Assembly (NCBI GenBank): GCA_038322235.1
Contig: JBBQFQ010000006.1
Location: 96,657 to 160,656 of the forward strand
Direction: 5' to 3'
DNA from: SZAS-18 sp038322235
GTDB taxonomy: Bacteria > Verrucomicrobiota > Verrucomicrobiia > Chthoniobacterales > SZAS-18
DNA: 64,000 bases
The position numbers were made by a program, and so were the translations under genes. Every line of letters begins with the position of its first letter. Position 1 is the stretch's first letter. A model generated the notes under the pieces. The model was not told the DNA's origin and did no database searches. It saw nothing but the letters and a program-made list of their open reading frames with translations. Shown here piece by piece: positions 43,956 through 53,367 of this stretch.

Positions 43956-44597
43956 ATGTCGATCATCAATTACGCCAGCAAGGAGATCCAATTCAAGATC
44001 GTGTACTACGGTCCGGCTCTCTGCGGCAAGACCACGAATCTGGCCTACATCCATTCGCGCATCAACCCAGACAACCGAGGTGACCTCGTGTCGCTGGCGA
44101 CGGCCGCGGACCGGACGCTGTTCTTCGATTTCCTCCCGCTCAACGCGGTGGTGATCAAGGGATTCAAGACGAAATTCCAATTGTACACGGTCCCCGGTCA
44201 GGTCATTTACAATGCGACCCGGCAGCTCGTGCTCCGAAGCGTCGATGGGATTGTTTTTGTCGCGGACTCGCAGTGGGACAAGATGGAGGAGAACATCGAG
44301 AGCTTTAAAAACCTCGAGGAGAATCTCGCAAAACAAAACATCGCGCTCGATGACATTCCGTATGTCCTCCAGTACAACAAACGCGACCTGCCAAACATCG
44401 CCCCGGTCAATTACCTCGAATTCCTCCTGAACAATCGCAAGAAGCGGGTCCAGAGTTTCGAAGTGATCTCCAGCACGGGTCAGAACGTTTTTGCGGCCCT
44501 AAACGCAGTTTCGCAGCTGCTTCTGCACAAATTCAGCAAAGACAGCGATGTCGCGCGACCCTCCACGGTCCCGGTTTCGCTTCCGGGCCGCCGCTGA
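43956..44597 (+). CDS. mglA: MglA-like polarity GTPase
   Basis: A 213-residue small GTPase with unmistakable MglA features: MSIINYASKEIQFKIVYYGP start, P-loop GPALCGKTTN (about 19-28), LFFDFLPL, the atypical G3 TVPGQVIYNATRQLVL, VDGIVFVADSQWDKMEENIE and G4 QYNKRDLPN. MglA family GTPases set cell polarity and motility direction in Myxococcus and switch under the roadblock-type GAP MglB. The neighbours fit: a roadblock gene follows (44672) and a Pro-rich protein with its own roadblock domain precedes it. In many genomes mglB precedes mglA; here the order is reversed. Confidence 0.94.
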   Translation: MSIINYASKEIQFKIVYYGPALCGKTTNLAYIHSRINPDNRGDLVSLATAADRTLFFDFLPLNAVVIKGFKTKFQLYTVPGQVIYNATRQLVLRSVDGIVFVADSQWDKMEENIESFKNLEENLAKQNIALDDIPYVLQYNKRDLPNIAPVNYLEFLLNNRKKRVQSFEVISSTGQNVFAALNAVSQLLLHKFSKDSDVARPSTVPVSLPGRR

Positions 44598-44671
44598 GAT
44601 CCTGTAATTTCGTTCTTCCGCTTTCATCCGCATCATCCCATCATCCCCCAACTGAGCTTCCCGCTCTCCCT

Positions 44672-45139
44672 ATGGATTCCATCCCGGCCCTGACCATCGA
44701 GGACGTCGCCAATATCGACGGCGTCTTGCAGGACTATCTCCAGAAATCCGAGTCCGACCTTGCCGTGATCATCGACAAGGGAGGCAACGTCATCTCGCAG
44801 TACGGTGACCTCGAGGTCATGGACGTCACCATCATCGCCGCGCTCGCCGCGGGCAGCTTTGCCGCCACGAAGGAACTCGCCCGGCGCATCGGCGAGATCG
44901 AGTTCAACGCGCTCTACCACCAGGGGAACGGTAGCCACATTTTCATGAATTCCGTCGATGACGATACGATCATGATTACCGTTTTTGGCGGTCAGACCAC
45001 CGTCGGCCTTGTCCGCTTCTACTCCACCAGCTGTGCGAGCAGTCTTGCGATGGTGCTCAAGGGCCTGCGGGAAAAAACAAACCCGGGCTTCCAGTTCGAT
45101 TCCTCGGACATTGAGGAAGCTCGAATGATGGAAAGCTGA
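44672..45139 (+). CDS. MglB-like roadblock/LC7 protein
   Basis: A 155-residue protein with roadblock/LC7 fold: LQDYLQKSESDLAVIIDKGGN (first strand after helix), DVTIIAALAAGSFAATKELAR, DTIMITVFGGQTTVGLVRF and SSLAMVLKGLREKTNPG. This is the type of homodimer that acts as GAP for MglA GTPases. It lies 74 bp after mglA with no terminator-like hairpin between them. The symbol mglB is withheld because other roadblock proteins share the fold. It ends convergently with ptsI, 39 bp away. Confidence 0.85.
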   Translation: MDSIPALTIEDVANIDGVLQDYLQKSESDLAVIIDKGGNVISQYGDLEVMDVTIIAALAAGSFAATKELARRIGEIEFNALYHQGNGSHIFMNSVDDDTIMITVFGGQTTVGLVRFYSTSCASSLAMVLKGLREKTNPGFQFDSSDIEEARMMES

Positions 45140-45178
45140 CCCACCAGCCTTCGTGCCGTCCGCCGGGATCGAGTTCCG

Positions 45179-46942
45179 TCAGGACAGCATCATACCGTAT
45201 CGTTCACGGGCGAGTGCCTCGCAGGCCGCGAGGATTTCCGCGCCAGATTCCATCGTCAAAACCCGCTCTGCCAGCGCGCGGCACGCAGCGAGGTCGAGCC
45301 CCTGAACCGCCCGCTTGATCCGCGGGACCATCACCGCTGCGGCGCTCAACTCATCGACCCCGAGACCGATGAGCAGCGGCGTGAGGGCGATTTCCGAAGC
45401 CATTTCGCCGCAAACGCTGACTTTCAAGCCGGCGGTGTGTCCGGCATCGACGATCATCTTGATCAGCCGGACAACCGCGGGATGGGTCGACTCGTAAAGC
45501 GGCGCGACCGCCTCATTCATCCGATCCACCGCGAGGGTGTATTGCGTGAGATCGTTCGTTCCAATGCTGAAAAACTGCACTTCCCGCGCGAGTTCCGCGG
45601 CGCAAAGTGCCGCGCCGGGAACCTCGATCATCGCGCCGACGGGCATTTGATCGTCGAAAGGTTCGCCGCGGGCACGAAGGTGTCCCCTTGCCTCCTCCAG
45701 GAGGGCATTCGCGTGCACAAGTTCGGGGACGCCGCTGATCATCGGATACATCAGGCGTACGTTTCCGAGAGCGCTCGCCCGCAGGATCGCACGGAGCTGG
45801 GTGCGGAAAATGTCACAATGCTGGAGGCAGAGGCGGATGCCGCGGAGGCCGAGAAACGGATTGTCCTCTGCGGCGAGCGGAAGGCATTCCAGCGGCTTGT
45901 CTCCGCCGACATCCAGCGTGCGGATCACGACCGGCTGGGGATGCAGCTCCTGGGCAATCCGCCGGTAGTTCTGGTACTGTTCCTCTTCGTCGGGGAGCAC
46001 ATCCCGATTGAAGAAAAAGACTTCGGTGCGGTACAACCCCACGCCTTCGGCTCCGCTCAGCTTCTGCAGCGGAAGATCATTCACGAGTTCCAGATTGGCG
46101 CAAAGGCCGATGCGGTGGCCGTCCCGCGTCACGGCGGCCGTTTCGCGAAGCGCGCCGAGATCCTCCTCGACGCGGGCTCGCTGGCGGGCAAACTCCTCGT
46201 ACTCGCTGAGTGTTTCCGGAAGCGGATCGACGATGAAGATGCCGCGGAAGCCGTCGATGAGAACGTCGTCGCCGGTCTGAATGACGCCGTGCAGCGCGCT
46301 CAATCCGGTGACGGCAGGGATCCCGAGGGAGCGCGCCAGAATCGCGGTGTGGGAAGTCTTGCTGCCGAGTTCCGTGGCAAAACCCAGGACGAGATCTCGG
46401 TTCAGCGAGGCCGTGTCGGAGGGCGTGAGGTGATGCGCTACGAGGATGTGGCGCGCATGGATGGCACTCAGTCCCGGGTGTGCCTTCCCGGTCAGGTTTT
46501 GGACGAGGCGGCGGGCGACATCGAGAATGTCCTGAGAACGCTCGCTCAGGTACGGGTCCTTCAGGGCGGCGAGTTCGTCCGCGAATCGTCGCGCGCTGCG
46601 ATGCACGACATATTCGGCGTTCAGGCGCTCGTTCGCGATTCCGTGAACGAGATCATCGAGCAGGGAGGGGTCCTCGAGCACAAGAAGGTGCGCGTCGAAA
46701 ATGCTCGCATCCTTCCCGCCGACCGCCTTGGTGAGTGCCGCCTGTACCTGGGTGATCTGCTCGCGCGTCGCCTTCAATGCCGCTTCGAGCCGGAGGATCT
46801 CCGGATCGACCCGATCCGGTTGGATCGGGTAACGTGGAACTTCCTCCTTTCCAGGTTGATGCACGTACGCTATGCCGTGGGAAACGCCGACGGAGACACC
46901 GGTCCCTTGGAAACGGCGTTCTTCGCGGGCGCGGCTCGGCAT
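45179..46942 (-). CDS. ptsI: Phosphotransferase system enzyme I
   Basis: A 587-residue cytoplasmic protein that takes phosphate from PEP and passes it to HPr. The phospho-His domain shows LGSKTSHTAILARSLGIPAV with His198. The C-terminal TIM-barrel has GVGLYRTEVFFFNRD, FLGLRGIRLCLQHCDIF, LMYPMISGVPELVHAN, FFSIGTNDLTQYTLAVDR and the Cys in KVSVCGEMASE. Length and order match EI. It follows lpxD after 21 bp, and HPr (ptsH) or a sugar permease is not in the window, so it may serve regulatory phosphorylation. Convergent with the mglA operon. Confidence 0.95.
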   Translation of the reverse strand: MPSRAREERRFQGTGVSVGVSHGIAYVHQPGKEEVPRYPIQPDRVDPEILRLEAALKATREQITQVQAALTKAVGGKDASIFDAHLLVLEDPSLLDDLVHGIANERLNAEYVVHRSARRFADELAALKDPYLSERSQDILDVARRLVQNLTGKAHPGLSAIHARHILVAHHLTPSDTASLNRDLVLGFATELGSKTSHTAILARSLGIPAVTGLSALHGVIQTGDDVLIDGFRGIFIVDPLPETLSEYEEFARQRARVEEDLGALRETAAVTRDGHRIGLCANLELVNDLPLQKLSGAEGVGLYRTEVFFFNRDVLPDEEEQYQNYRRIAQELHPQPVVIRTLDVGGDKPLECLPLAAEDNPFLGLRGIRLCLQHCDIFRTQLRAILRASALGNVRLMYPMISGVPELVHANALLEEARGHLRARGEPFDDQMPVGAMIEVPGAALCAAELAREVQFFSIGTNDLTQYTLAVDRMNEAVAPLYESTHPAVVRLIKMIVDAGHTAGLKVSVCGEMASEIALTPLLIGLGVDELSAAAVMVPRIKRAVQGLDLAACRALAERVLTMESGAEILAACEALARERYGMMLS

Positions 46943-46963
46943 CAGGCAGTGAGTTTCGGCGGG

Positions 46964-48004
46964 TCAGCCAGCCTGTCGAGCGCGCAGTGACGTCAGCTCG
47001 ATCTCGAGCTGCCGGACGCGTTCCATCAGCTTTGGTAGTCGGCGCACGCGCGCGATCGACTCCGTTGCAGACTTCATCGGTTCCGCCGGTGAGCCAAACA
47101 TTCTCTCGCCAGCCTTCACGCTCTTCGACACCCCGCTCTGTGCACCGACGATCGCGCCGTCGCCAATGTTGATGTGGCCGACGACGCCGACCTGTCCGGC
47201 GAGCACGACATGGTGTCCGAGGCGCGTGCTCCCGCTAATGCCCACCTGGGCAACGATGAGACAGTGCGGACCAATGACCACGTTATGGGCGATCTGGACG
47301 AGATTATCGATCTTTGTTCCCACGCCGATCCTCGTCATCCCAAAGCGGGCGCGATCAATCGTCACGCACGCACCGATTTCGACGTCGTCGCCCACCTCTA
47401 CACCGCCGACCTGTGGGATTTTCACGTGCCGGCCGTTTACCGTTTCGAAGCCGAAGCCGTCGCTCCCGAGAACGGCACCGCTGTGAACGACGCAGCGCGC
47501 GCCGATGATGACGCGCTCGCGGACCGTGACCCGCGGATGGAGGTGCGCGTTCGCCCCGATGCGACTGCCGCGTCCGATGAAAGTCCCCGCGCCAAGGAAC
47601 GCCCCGTCTCCGATTGAGGCTTCAGGCTCGACGACGACATGAGCCTGGATCGTCACCCCGGTTCCGATCTGCGCGGAAGGGTCGATCACGGCGGTCGGAT
47701 GAAGGCCGCTGGCCGGCGGCGGGAGAGGGGGTTGCAGGGTGGCGACGACCCGGGCAAACGCGAGAGAAGGATTCTCCACGGCGATGAGGACCGTGACGCC
47801 CGGGACCTCTTCGTGGAACCCGACCGGGACGAGGGCGAGCCCGGCCCGGGACGCAAGGAGCGCAGGCAAATAGCGACCGTTGCCGAAGAAAGTGGCGTCA
47901 GATTCGCCGGCGTCCTCAAGCGCGGCCACGCCGGTGATCTCCAGGCCGGCGGGACCCTTAAGAAGATCACCGGCCACGAGGCGGTTCAGTTCAGAGGCAG
48001 TCAT
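46964..48004 (-). CDS. lpxD: UDP-3-O-acylglucosamine N-acyltransferase
   Basis: A 346-residue left-handed beta-helix acyltransferase of lipid A synthesis. After the N-terminal uridine domain (VAALEDAGESDATFFGNGRY) the hexapeptide repeats run from TAVIDPSAQIGTGV to LAGQVGVVGHINIG, with the catalytic His in QIAHNVVIG; GVEVGDDVEIGACVTIDRARFG and GSDGFGFETVNGRHVKIPQ are LpxD-specific. The C-terminus is helical (RVRRLPKLMERVRQLEIEL). It lies downstream of skp and bamA on the same strand, the usual envelope gene order, but a hairpin terminator stands between. Confidence 0.95.
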   Translation of the reverse strand: MTASELNRLVAGDLLKGPAGLEITGVAALEDAGESDATFFGNGRYLPALLASRAGLALVPVGFHEEVPGVTVLIAVENPSLAFARVVATLQPPLPPPASGLHPTAVIDPSAQIGTGVTIQAHVVVEPEASIGDGAFLGAGTFIGRGSRIGANAHLHPRVTVRERVIIGARCVVHSGAVLGSDGFGFETVNGRHVKIPQVGGVEVGDDVEIGACVTIDRARFGMTRIGVGTKIDNLVQIAHNVVIGPHCLIVAQVGISGSTRLGHHVVLAGQVGVVGHINIGDGAIVGAQSGVSKSVKAGERMFGSPAEPMKSATESIARVRRLPKLMERVRQLEIELTSLRARQAG

Positions 48005-48123
48005 GGGCGCGACTGTGGCACGGCCCTGTGGTCCTTCATACGGGAATCCAAGGCGTCGCGAACAGGCGCAGGGGGCTCTGGTTCGTTGTGCCGCCGCGGG
48101 CGACGATCTAGCGGTGCGAAAGC

Positions 48124-48158
48124 AAAACCCGCGCGGCCTGGTCAGGCGGCGCGGGTTT
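48124..48158 (-). terminator. Rho-independent terminator after the Skp gene
   Basis: Minus-strand sense: AAACCCGCGC pairs with GCGCGGGTTT across a 14-base loop that can itself pair, followed by a T-rich tail (TTTTGCTTT). It lies between the skp stop (48186) and the lpxD start (48004), ending the bamA-skp transcript before lpxD. Confidence 0.75.
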
Positions 48159-48185
48159 GCGGGAAAGGGCGGTGAGAGGGCCTGC

Positions 48186-48833
48186 TTACTTCTTCGCGGG
48201 CGTCGCGACGGGCTTCGGCGCAGCAGCTGGCGTCGCCGCGGGCGCGGCGGAGGCGGCGGGCTTCGTCTTGTTCAAGGCGGTCACGATTTCGTTGGTGAAC
48301 TCCATACCGTCCTTTGAGAAGAGGAGGAACGGGACGCCGTTGAGGCTCGATCCGCTCTTGTCGAACACGAGTTCGAATCCGTCCGCTTTCACCCGATCAT
48401 TCACGATCTTCATGATCTCCTCGACGATGCCGTTGCGCATGCGCACGGCCTGCTCCTGGAGCTGGCGTTCGCGGGTGTTCTTGAATTCGGTGATCTCGCG
48501 CTCGAGGTTGCGCGTCTCGTTGATCTTGTCGTCGCGCTGCTTGCTCTTCTCATCCCGCGCACCGGCGCTGAGGGCTTTGTTCTCAATGTCCTTGTTGAGG
48601 CTGTTGATGTCCTCGAGGAGCTTGTTGCGCGCCTCCATGCGGTCGTCCATTTCCTTCTTGGCCGCGGCGCGGGCTTCATTGATCCGCGTTTCCGCGTCCT
48701 TGGTCTTGTAGTACTCGGAAAAGACCTTGTTCATGTCGACCACGCCGACCTTCATTTGCGCCTGCGCCGGGGTGGCGGCGGCAAACGAAAAGGCGGCGAG
48801 GGCGGTGGCGATGGCTAGCGTGCGTTTCATCAT
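48186..48833 (-). CDS. skp: OmpH/Skp-family periplasmic chaperone
   Basis: A 215-residue exported protein. Signal peptide MMKRTLAIATALAAFSFAAATPAQA; mature VGVVDMNKVFSEYYKTKDAE is the Skp start, followed by a long coiled-coil tentacle (about 45-160) and the returning strand GFELVFDKSGSSLNGVPFLL. It ends in an Ala/Pro/Lys tail (about 190-215), longer than in enteric Skp. Skp holds unfolded outer-membrane proteins for BamA. It lies 166 bp after bamA on the same strand. Two ATGs are adjacent (48833, 48830). Confidence 0.9.
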   Translation of the reverse strand: MMKRTLAIATALAAFSFAAATPAQAQMKVGVVDMNKVFSEYYKTKDAETRINEARAAAKKEMDDRMEARNKLLEDINSLNKDIENKALSAGARDEKSKQRDDKINETRNLEREITEFKNTRERQLQEQAVRMRNGIVEEIMKIVNDRVKADGFELVFDKSGSSLNGVPFLLFSKDGMEFTNEIVTALNKTKPAASAAPAATPAAAPKPVATPAKK

Positions 48834-48922
48834 GGGGACTGGCAGTGGATGCGATTGCGTGTGTTGATTGGGCCTCGGGGAATCACTTCTGACGCCGGGG
48901 CCTCCGATTCGTTCAAAGGAGA

Positions 48923-48952
48923 GGGGCGGGATCATTGGACGCGATCCGCCCC
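48923..48952 (-). other. Inverted repeat between bamA and skp
   Basis: GGGGCGGGATC and GATCCGCCCC can pair with one bulged base around a 9-base loop. No T-run follows, so it is a weak attenuator or processing-site candidate, possibly adjusting the ratio of BamA to Skp message. Confidence 0.35.
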
Positions 48953-48999
48953 GAGTGCAAGCGCTACTGCGCCCTTCCCGGATCCTCCGCAGGCAGCGT

Positions 49000-51393
49000 T
49001 CAGAACTGGTAACCGACGTTGAAGTTGAACTTGCCGCTCTTCTTCTGACTCGAATCTTCGCGCGTGATCGGAACGCCATAGTCCAGCCGGATCGGGCCGA
49101 CCGGGAGATCGAGGCGCACGCCGATACCGGCGTCCGAAGCGTACCGGCTCATGCCATACGCGAACGACTGGCGGTGATTAACGCCGCCGTCATAGAACAC
49201 CGCACCCCGGACTCGTTCGATGATCGGGAAAGTGACTTCGGTCGTCACTCGGCCCAGCGAACGGCCGCCGAGCGGCTGATTGAGACTGTCGCGCGGACCG
49301 ACATCGCGATAGTCGAACCCTCGGAGGTTGTTGCCACCGCCGAGAAAGAGACGGTCGTAAATCGGCACCCGCCGGCTCGTCGTCCGCGAATATCGCGCGT
49401 AGGCCGGATCCGACGTCACCTCACCGCCGGAGAGCGGCGCCACGCCGGCGATCTGGCCTTGGATCGTCCAGATAAAGTCGTAGGGCAGCAGGATGTAGTG
49501 GGCGAAATCGAAATTCCACCCATAGATCTTGGTGGATCCTCCGAGGACGCCGCCGGCGGTGTAGAAGGAGAGGTCCGCGCGGGTGCCGCGCCGCGTTAGG
49601 AACAGGTTATCCCGGTTGTCGAAATTAAAGCCGAGAGTGACCGCGCTCCGCGTGGCGCTTCCCGCCTCGCCGCTCAGCACGGAAGTGGGATCGGAGATCT
49701 GGGAAACCTTGATGTCCTGAATGCTGTACTCGAGTCGACCGGACGTGTAGGGAAGGTATGGAACCGGACGGCGCACGCCGACCGTGGCGCCGAGGTTCCG
49801 CTGGCGGTAGTCGTTGTTCGTGTAGTTCGTGTCGTGATAAAACCCTTCGAGCGTGAGCGAAAAGCGTGAGTCAAAAACGTACGGTTCAACGAAGGTGGCG
49901 GTGAAGTCCTTCCGGGTCGTGCCGTAGACGGCATTCAGCCGAAACTTCTGACCGGCACCCGTAAACGCCGGGTAGTTCGTGATGTCGAAGTTTCCCTGGC
50001 TGAGGGTGGCCTGACCGACGAGCTTGTCGACCGAGGAGAAACCGAGTCCAAAGCTGAGCTCGCCCGTCCGCTTTTCCTCGAGGATCACATTCATGTCCTT
50101 CCGGCCCGGCACGAGCGTATCGCCTGGGGTGATCTCGACCTTCGAAAAGAAATTCAGATTCTCGAGGCGGCGCTTGCTCGCATCGGCGTAGACCGTGCTG
50201 TAGATGTCGCCGGGGGCGAGAGCGAGTTCGCGGCGGACCACCTTGTCCTTGGTGATCGAGTTGCCCTCGATGTTGATGCGCTCGACGTAGGAGATCTCAC
50301 CTTCGGTGAAGCGGTAGGTCAGGGAGACGAGACCGGGCCCGGCCGGTTCCGCGACCGGTTGGACCGTTGCATCGACGTAACCACGCGCGCCGTAGAAATC
50401 GCTCAGCGTTTTGACGTCATCCTTCAGCCCTTTGGCCGTGTAGAGCGACTGCTCCTTCATTTTGATGAAGCGGCGGAAATCGGTGTCAGTAATCGCCTTG
50501 TTGCCGGAGAACGCCAGCTTCGCGACCTTGTAGAGCGGACCTTCACTGATCACGATCACGAGCGTGACCTTGCCGTTCGCGTCGCGTTCCGTACGGGTCT
50601 GCTTCACCTCCATGTCGATGTAGCCCTTGTTCTGGTAGACCTCGCGCACGCCGTCCAGATCTTCGCGCAGCTTGTTCTGATCGAGGCGCCCGTCCTTCGT
50701 GATGAACTGCAGGAACGTCTTCGGCTTGGTGTTCTTCATCGCCTTCCGGATCGCGCGCGTGGAAACGAACTGGTTCCCCTCGATGCGTATCTTATCGAGG
50801 ACGCTTTTGCCGCCTTCGTTAATCGCGAAGTAAACGACCGCGTTGCCCGCGCGCTCATCGCGACTGACCTTGTACTGGACGTCGATGTCGTTGTAGCCCT
50901 TGTTCTGGTAAATCTCGATGATGGACTGCCGGTCCACTTCCAGTTGGTCTTCGCTGAGGGCGCCACCCTCCTTCGCCTTGAGGCCTTTCGCGAGGCGCTT
51001 CGCCGGCACGAGTCGGGCACCTTCGATCACGATTTCCTTGATGATCGCGCGTCCTTGGACAATGACGATGACCTTCACGCCGTTGCCAGCCGGTTCGCCA
51101 AAGATCCGGACGTTCGTGACATCACCGGTCTGATAGAGGTTCCGGATGTCCTCCTCGATTCCCTGCTGACTGAACGGCTGGCCCACGGTCGTGCGCATGT
51201 TCGAGAGGATGCGCTCGCGACTCACGGTGACGTTGCCGGCATAGCGAATTTCGATCGAGCGCACGACGGCGCCATCCCGCGGGCCTGCAGCCTGCTGGGC
51301 AACCGCGACGGCCACGAAGCCGAGCAGGAGGGTGAGCACCGCGACCGCAGCGGCGCGGGTCAGCGAAAGGAAACGGAGAGGGAGCGAGGTCAT
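49000..51393 (-). CDS. bamA: Outer membrane protein assembly factor BamA
   Basis: A 797-residue Omp85 protein. Signal peptide about 1-33; POTRA domains follow (RSIEIRYAGNVTVSRERIL, IKEIVIEGARLVPAKRLAKG, LDKIRIEGNQFVSTRAIRKA, VAKLAFSGNKAITDTDFRRF, VERINIEGNSITKDKVVRRE), five in all over about 40-450. A C-terminal beta barrel has the family LGGGNNLRGFDYRDVG (cf. the VRGF motif) and ends FNFNVGYQF with the aromatic C-terminal residue. It inserts barrel proteins into the outer membrane. Transcribed 153 bp after a DUF885 gene and before skp and lpxD. Confidence 0.97.
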   Translation of the reverse strand: MTSLPLRFLSLTRAAAVAVLTLLLGFVAVAVAQQAAGPRDGAVVRSIEIRYAGNVTVSRERILSNMRTTVGQPFSQQGIEEDIRNLYQTGDVTNVRIFGEPAGNGVKVIVIVQGRAIIKEIVIEGARLVPAKRLAKGLKAKEGGALSEDQLEVDRQSIIEIYQNKGYNDIDVQYKVSRDERAGNAVVYFAINEGGKSVLDKIRIEGNQFVSTRAIRKAMKNTKPKTFLQFITKDGRLDQNKLREDLDGVREVYQNKGYIDMEVKQTRTERDANGKVTLVIVISEGPLYKVAKLAFSGNKAITDTDFRRFIKMKEQSLYTAKGLKDDVKTLSDFYGARGYVDATVQPVAEPAGPGLVSLTYRFTEGEISYVERINIEGNSITKDKVVRRELALAPGDIYSTVYADASKRRLENLNFFSKVEITPGDTLVPGRKDMNVILEEKRTGELSFGLGFSSVDKLVGQATLSQGNFDITNYPAFTGAGQKFRLNAVYGTTRKDFTATFVEPYVFDSRFSLTLEGFYHDTNYTNNDYRQRNLGATVGVRRPVPYLPYTSGRLEYSIQDIKVSQISDPTSVLSGEAGSATRSAVTLGFNFDNRDNLFLTRRGTRADLSFYTAGGVLGGSTKIYGWNFDFAHYILLPYDFIWTIQGQIAGVAPLSGGEVTSDPAYARYSRTTSRRVPIYDRLFLGGGNNLRGFDYRDVGPRDSLNQPLGGRSLGRVTTEVTFPIIERVRGAVFYDGGVNHRQSFAYGMSRYASDAGIGVRLDLPVGPIRLDYGVPITREDSSQKKSGKFNFNVGYQF

Positions 51394-51546
51394 GGCGGAG
51401 GTGTTAAGGAAGACCGGGGCCCGCGGCGCGGGCTAGGCGGCGGGAGACCTGGAAATGCGACGAACTGTGAGGGATGAAGAGGAAACGTCAAGCACATCCA
51501 CGCCGCGCTCGAGGCGCGATCGCTTCACGTGCGGAACCGCATGAAA

Positions 51547-53367
51547 TCAGCCTTTGACGCGCAAGATGTAGTTGTTCACCTGATCCTCAAGGATGTCGAG
51601 CGGGAGCGATCCGCCCTTCAACACGACGTCATGGAAATCCCGCTGGTCGAACTTCGCGCCGAGCGCCTGCTGCGCCCGGCGGCGAAGTTCCTGAATTTTC
51701 AACATGCCGACCTTGTAGGCGCAGGCCTGGCCGGGCATCACGATGTAGCGCTCGATCTCGGAGGTGACGTCCTTCTCGCCCATTCCGGTCTTCTCGAGCA
51801 TGTAGGCGATCGCTTTCTCCCGGGTCCAACGTTGGGCGTGGATGCCGGTGTCCACGACGAGACGGACGCCGCGGAAGAGTTCCGCCTGGAGGCGGCCGAG
51901 ATCTCCGTACGGGTCGCCCTCGTACCAGCCATTTTCCTTCGCCAACCACTCCGTATAGAGCGCCCATCCCTCGGCGTAGGCGGTGAAGGGGATCAGCTTC
52001 CGGAACTGCGGCAAGCCCTTGAGTTCCTGCGCCGTGGCGATCTGAAAGTGATGCCCGGGAACGGCCTCATGGTACGCGAGTGTGCGCATGCTCCACTTCG
52101 CCACCTCGCCCATGTCGCGGAGATTTGCGTAGAAGACGCCGGGCCTCTTCCCGTCGAGCGCGGCTCCTTCATAGTACGCCCCCGGCGCGGTGGCCTCCTT
52201 GAACACCGGGATTCGTCGGACTTCGACTTTCGCCGCGGGAATCGTGCGGAAGATCTGCTTCGAGCGCTCGGTCGAGTCGACGATGATCCGGGTGTACTCC
52301 GCGATCGCGTCCGTCCGGCCTTTGTCGTCGGCGCTGAATTGAAACTTTGGATCCTTGCCCAGCTCCGTCATCCATTCCCCGACGGTCCGGCCAAGGTGGC
52401 CCTGCGCATCCAGGATCGTGCGCATCTCGCCCTCGATCCGCGCCACCTCGCGCAGGCCAATCTCGTGAATCTCGTTCGGCTTGAGCGTCGTGGTCGTGCT
52501 CTGCCGGAGCATATGGGCGTAAAAGGCTTCGCCATCGGGCAGCTTCCAGACCCCGTCATCGGTCGTCGCCTTTGGCTCCAACGCGGCGAAGTAGTCGATC
52601 AAACGCTGGTAGGCGGGATAAACGCGGGCGGTGATGGCGGTCTCCACCCGCTGCTGGAACGCCGCCCGTTGGGTTTCTGTCACTTCCTTAATCTTGGCGG
52701 CGCGATCGCGGAACGAGCTGGCGAGGATGTTTCTTGGCGGCGGCGTCGCCACGAACTCCCGCATCTCCTTCAGGACGCGACCCACGACGAAGCGCGGCGG
52801 CGTGATCCCCTTCTGTTCGCGCAATTTCAAGCCCTCGAGCACCTGGTCGTATTTCACGGGCAGCGCTTCAAGGCGCATCAGGTAGTACTCGCAGTCCCGG
52901 GCGGAGAAGAGGCGGTGGGTGTTCGCCAGGAAAGATGGCATCTGGTTTTGAATCCCGAACAGCTGGTTCACCGGGTAATTGTGCCACTGAAACTTTTCGC
53001 CTTCGACCTGGCGCGCGAGGAACCACTCCAGCACTCGCGTGGACATTTTCTGCGAGTCCGACTGCTGATCGAGCGGATAGGCCCGCAGATCGGCGAGATC
53101 CTGTTTCAGCTGGGCGAATTCGCGGATTTGCTTCGCCGGCGAAGCGTCGCCAAGTTTCCCATTGTGGCTCGTGATTCCAAATTTCTCCGCGATGCCGAGG
53201 GCGGACAAAAGCTCCGGATTCTCAAAGAGCACGCGGACGAAAACCTTCTCGTAGAAAACGTTCAGGAACCACGGACGGTACTTCCACTCGTGCGTGATGA
53301 CAGCGGCCCCGGCGGCGACGGACACGAGGACGATTCCGAGCAGCCAGAGAAAAATGCGCTTCAACAT
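51547..53367 (-). CDS. DUF885-family protein (putative metal-dependent hydrolase)
   Basis: A 606-residue protein with an N-terminal hydrophobic segment (IFLWLLGIVLVSVAAGAAVI) that may anchor it in the membrane. The central and C-terminal DUF885 region contains LAYHEAVPGHHFQIATAQEL (HExxPGHH, likely zinc site), YAEGWALYTEWLAKENGWYE and VMPGQACAYKVGMLKIQEL, all family hallmarks. Relatives are thought to be peptidase-like, but no substrate is established. The start at 53367 was chosen because it begins the hydrophobic segment; the open frame runs far upstream through sequence belonging to the EamA gene. It precedes bamA by 153 bp. Confidence 0.85.
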   Translation of the reverse strand: MLKRIFLWLLGIVLVSVAAGAAVITHEWKYRPWFLNVFYEKVFVRVLFENPELLSALGIAEKFGITSHNGKLGDASPAKQIREFAQLKQDLADLRAYPLDQQSDSQKMSTRVLEWFLARQVEGEKFQWHNYPVNQLFGIQNQMPSFLANTHRLFSARDCEYYLMRLEALPVKYDQVLEGLKLREQKGITPPRFVVGRVLKEMREFVATPPPRNILASSFRDRAAKIKEVTETQRAAFQQRVETAITARVYPAYQRLIDYFAALEPKATTDDGVWKLPDGEAFYAHMLRQSTTTTLKPNEIHEIGLREVARIEGEMRTILDAQGHLGRTVGEWMTELGKDPKFQFSADDKGRTDAIAEYTRIIVDSTERSKQIFRTIPAAKVEVRRIPVFKEATAPGAYYEGAALDGKRPGVFYANLRDMGEVAKWSMRTLAYHEAVPGHHFQIATAQELKGLPQFRKLIPFTAYAEGWALYTEWLAKENGWYEGDPYGDLGRLQAELFRGVRLVVDTGIHAQRWTREKAIAYMLEKTGMGEKDVTSEIERYIVMPGQACAYKVGMLKIQELRRRAQQALGAKFDQRDFHDVVLKGGSLPLDILEDQVNNYILRVKG

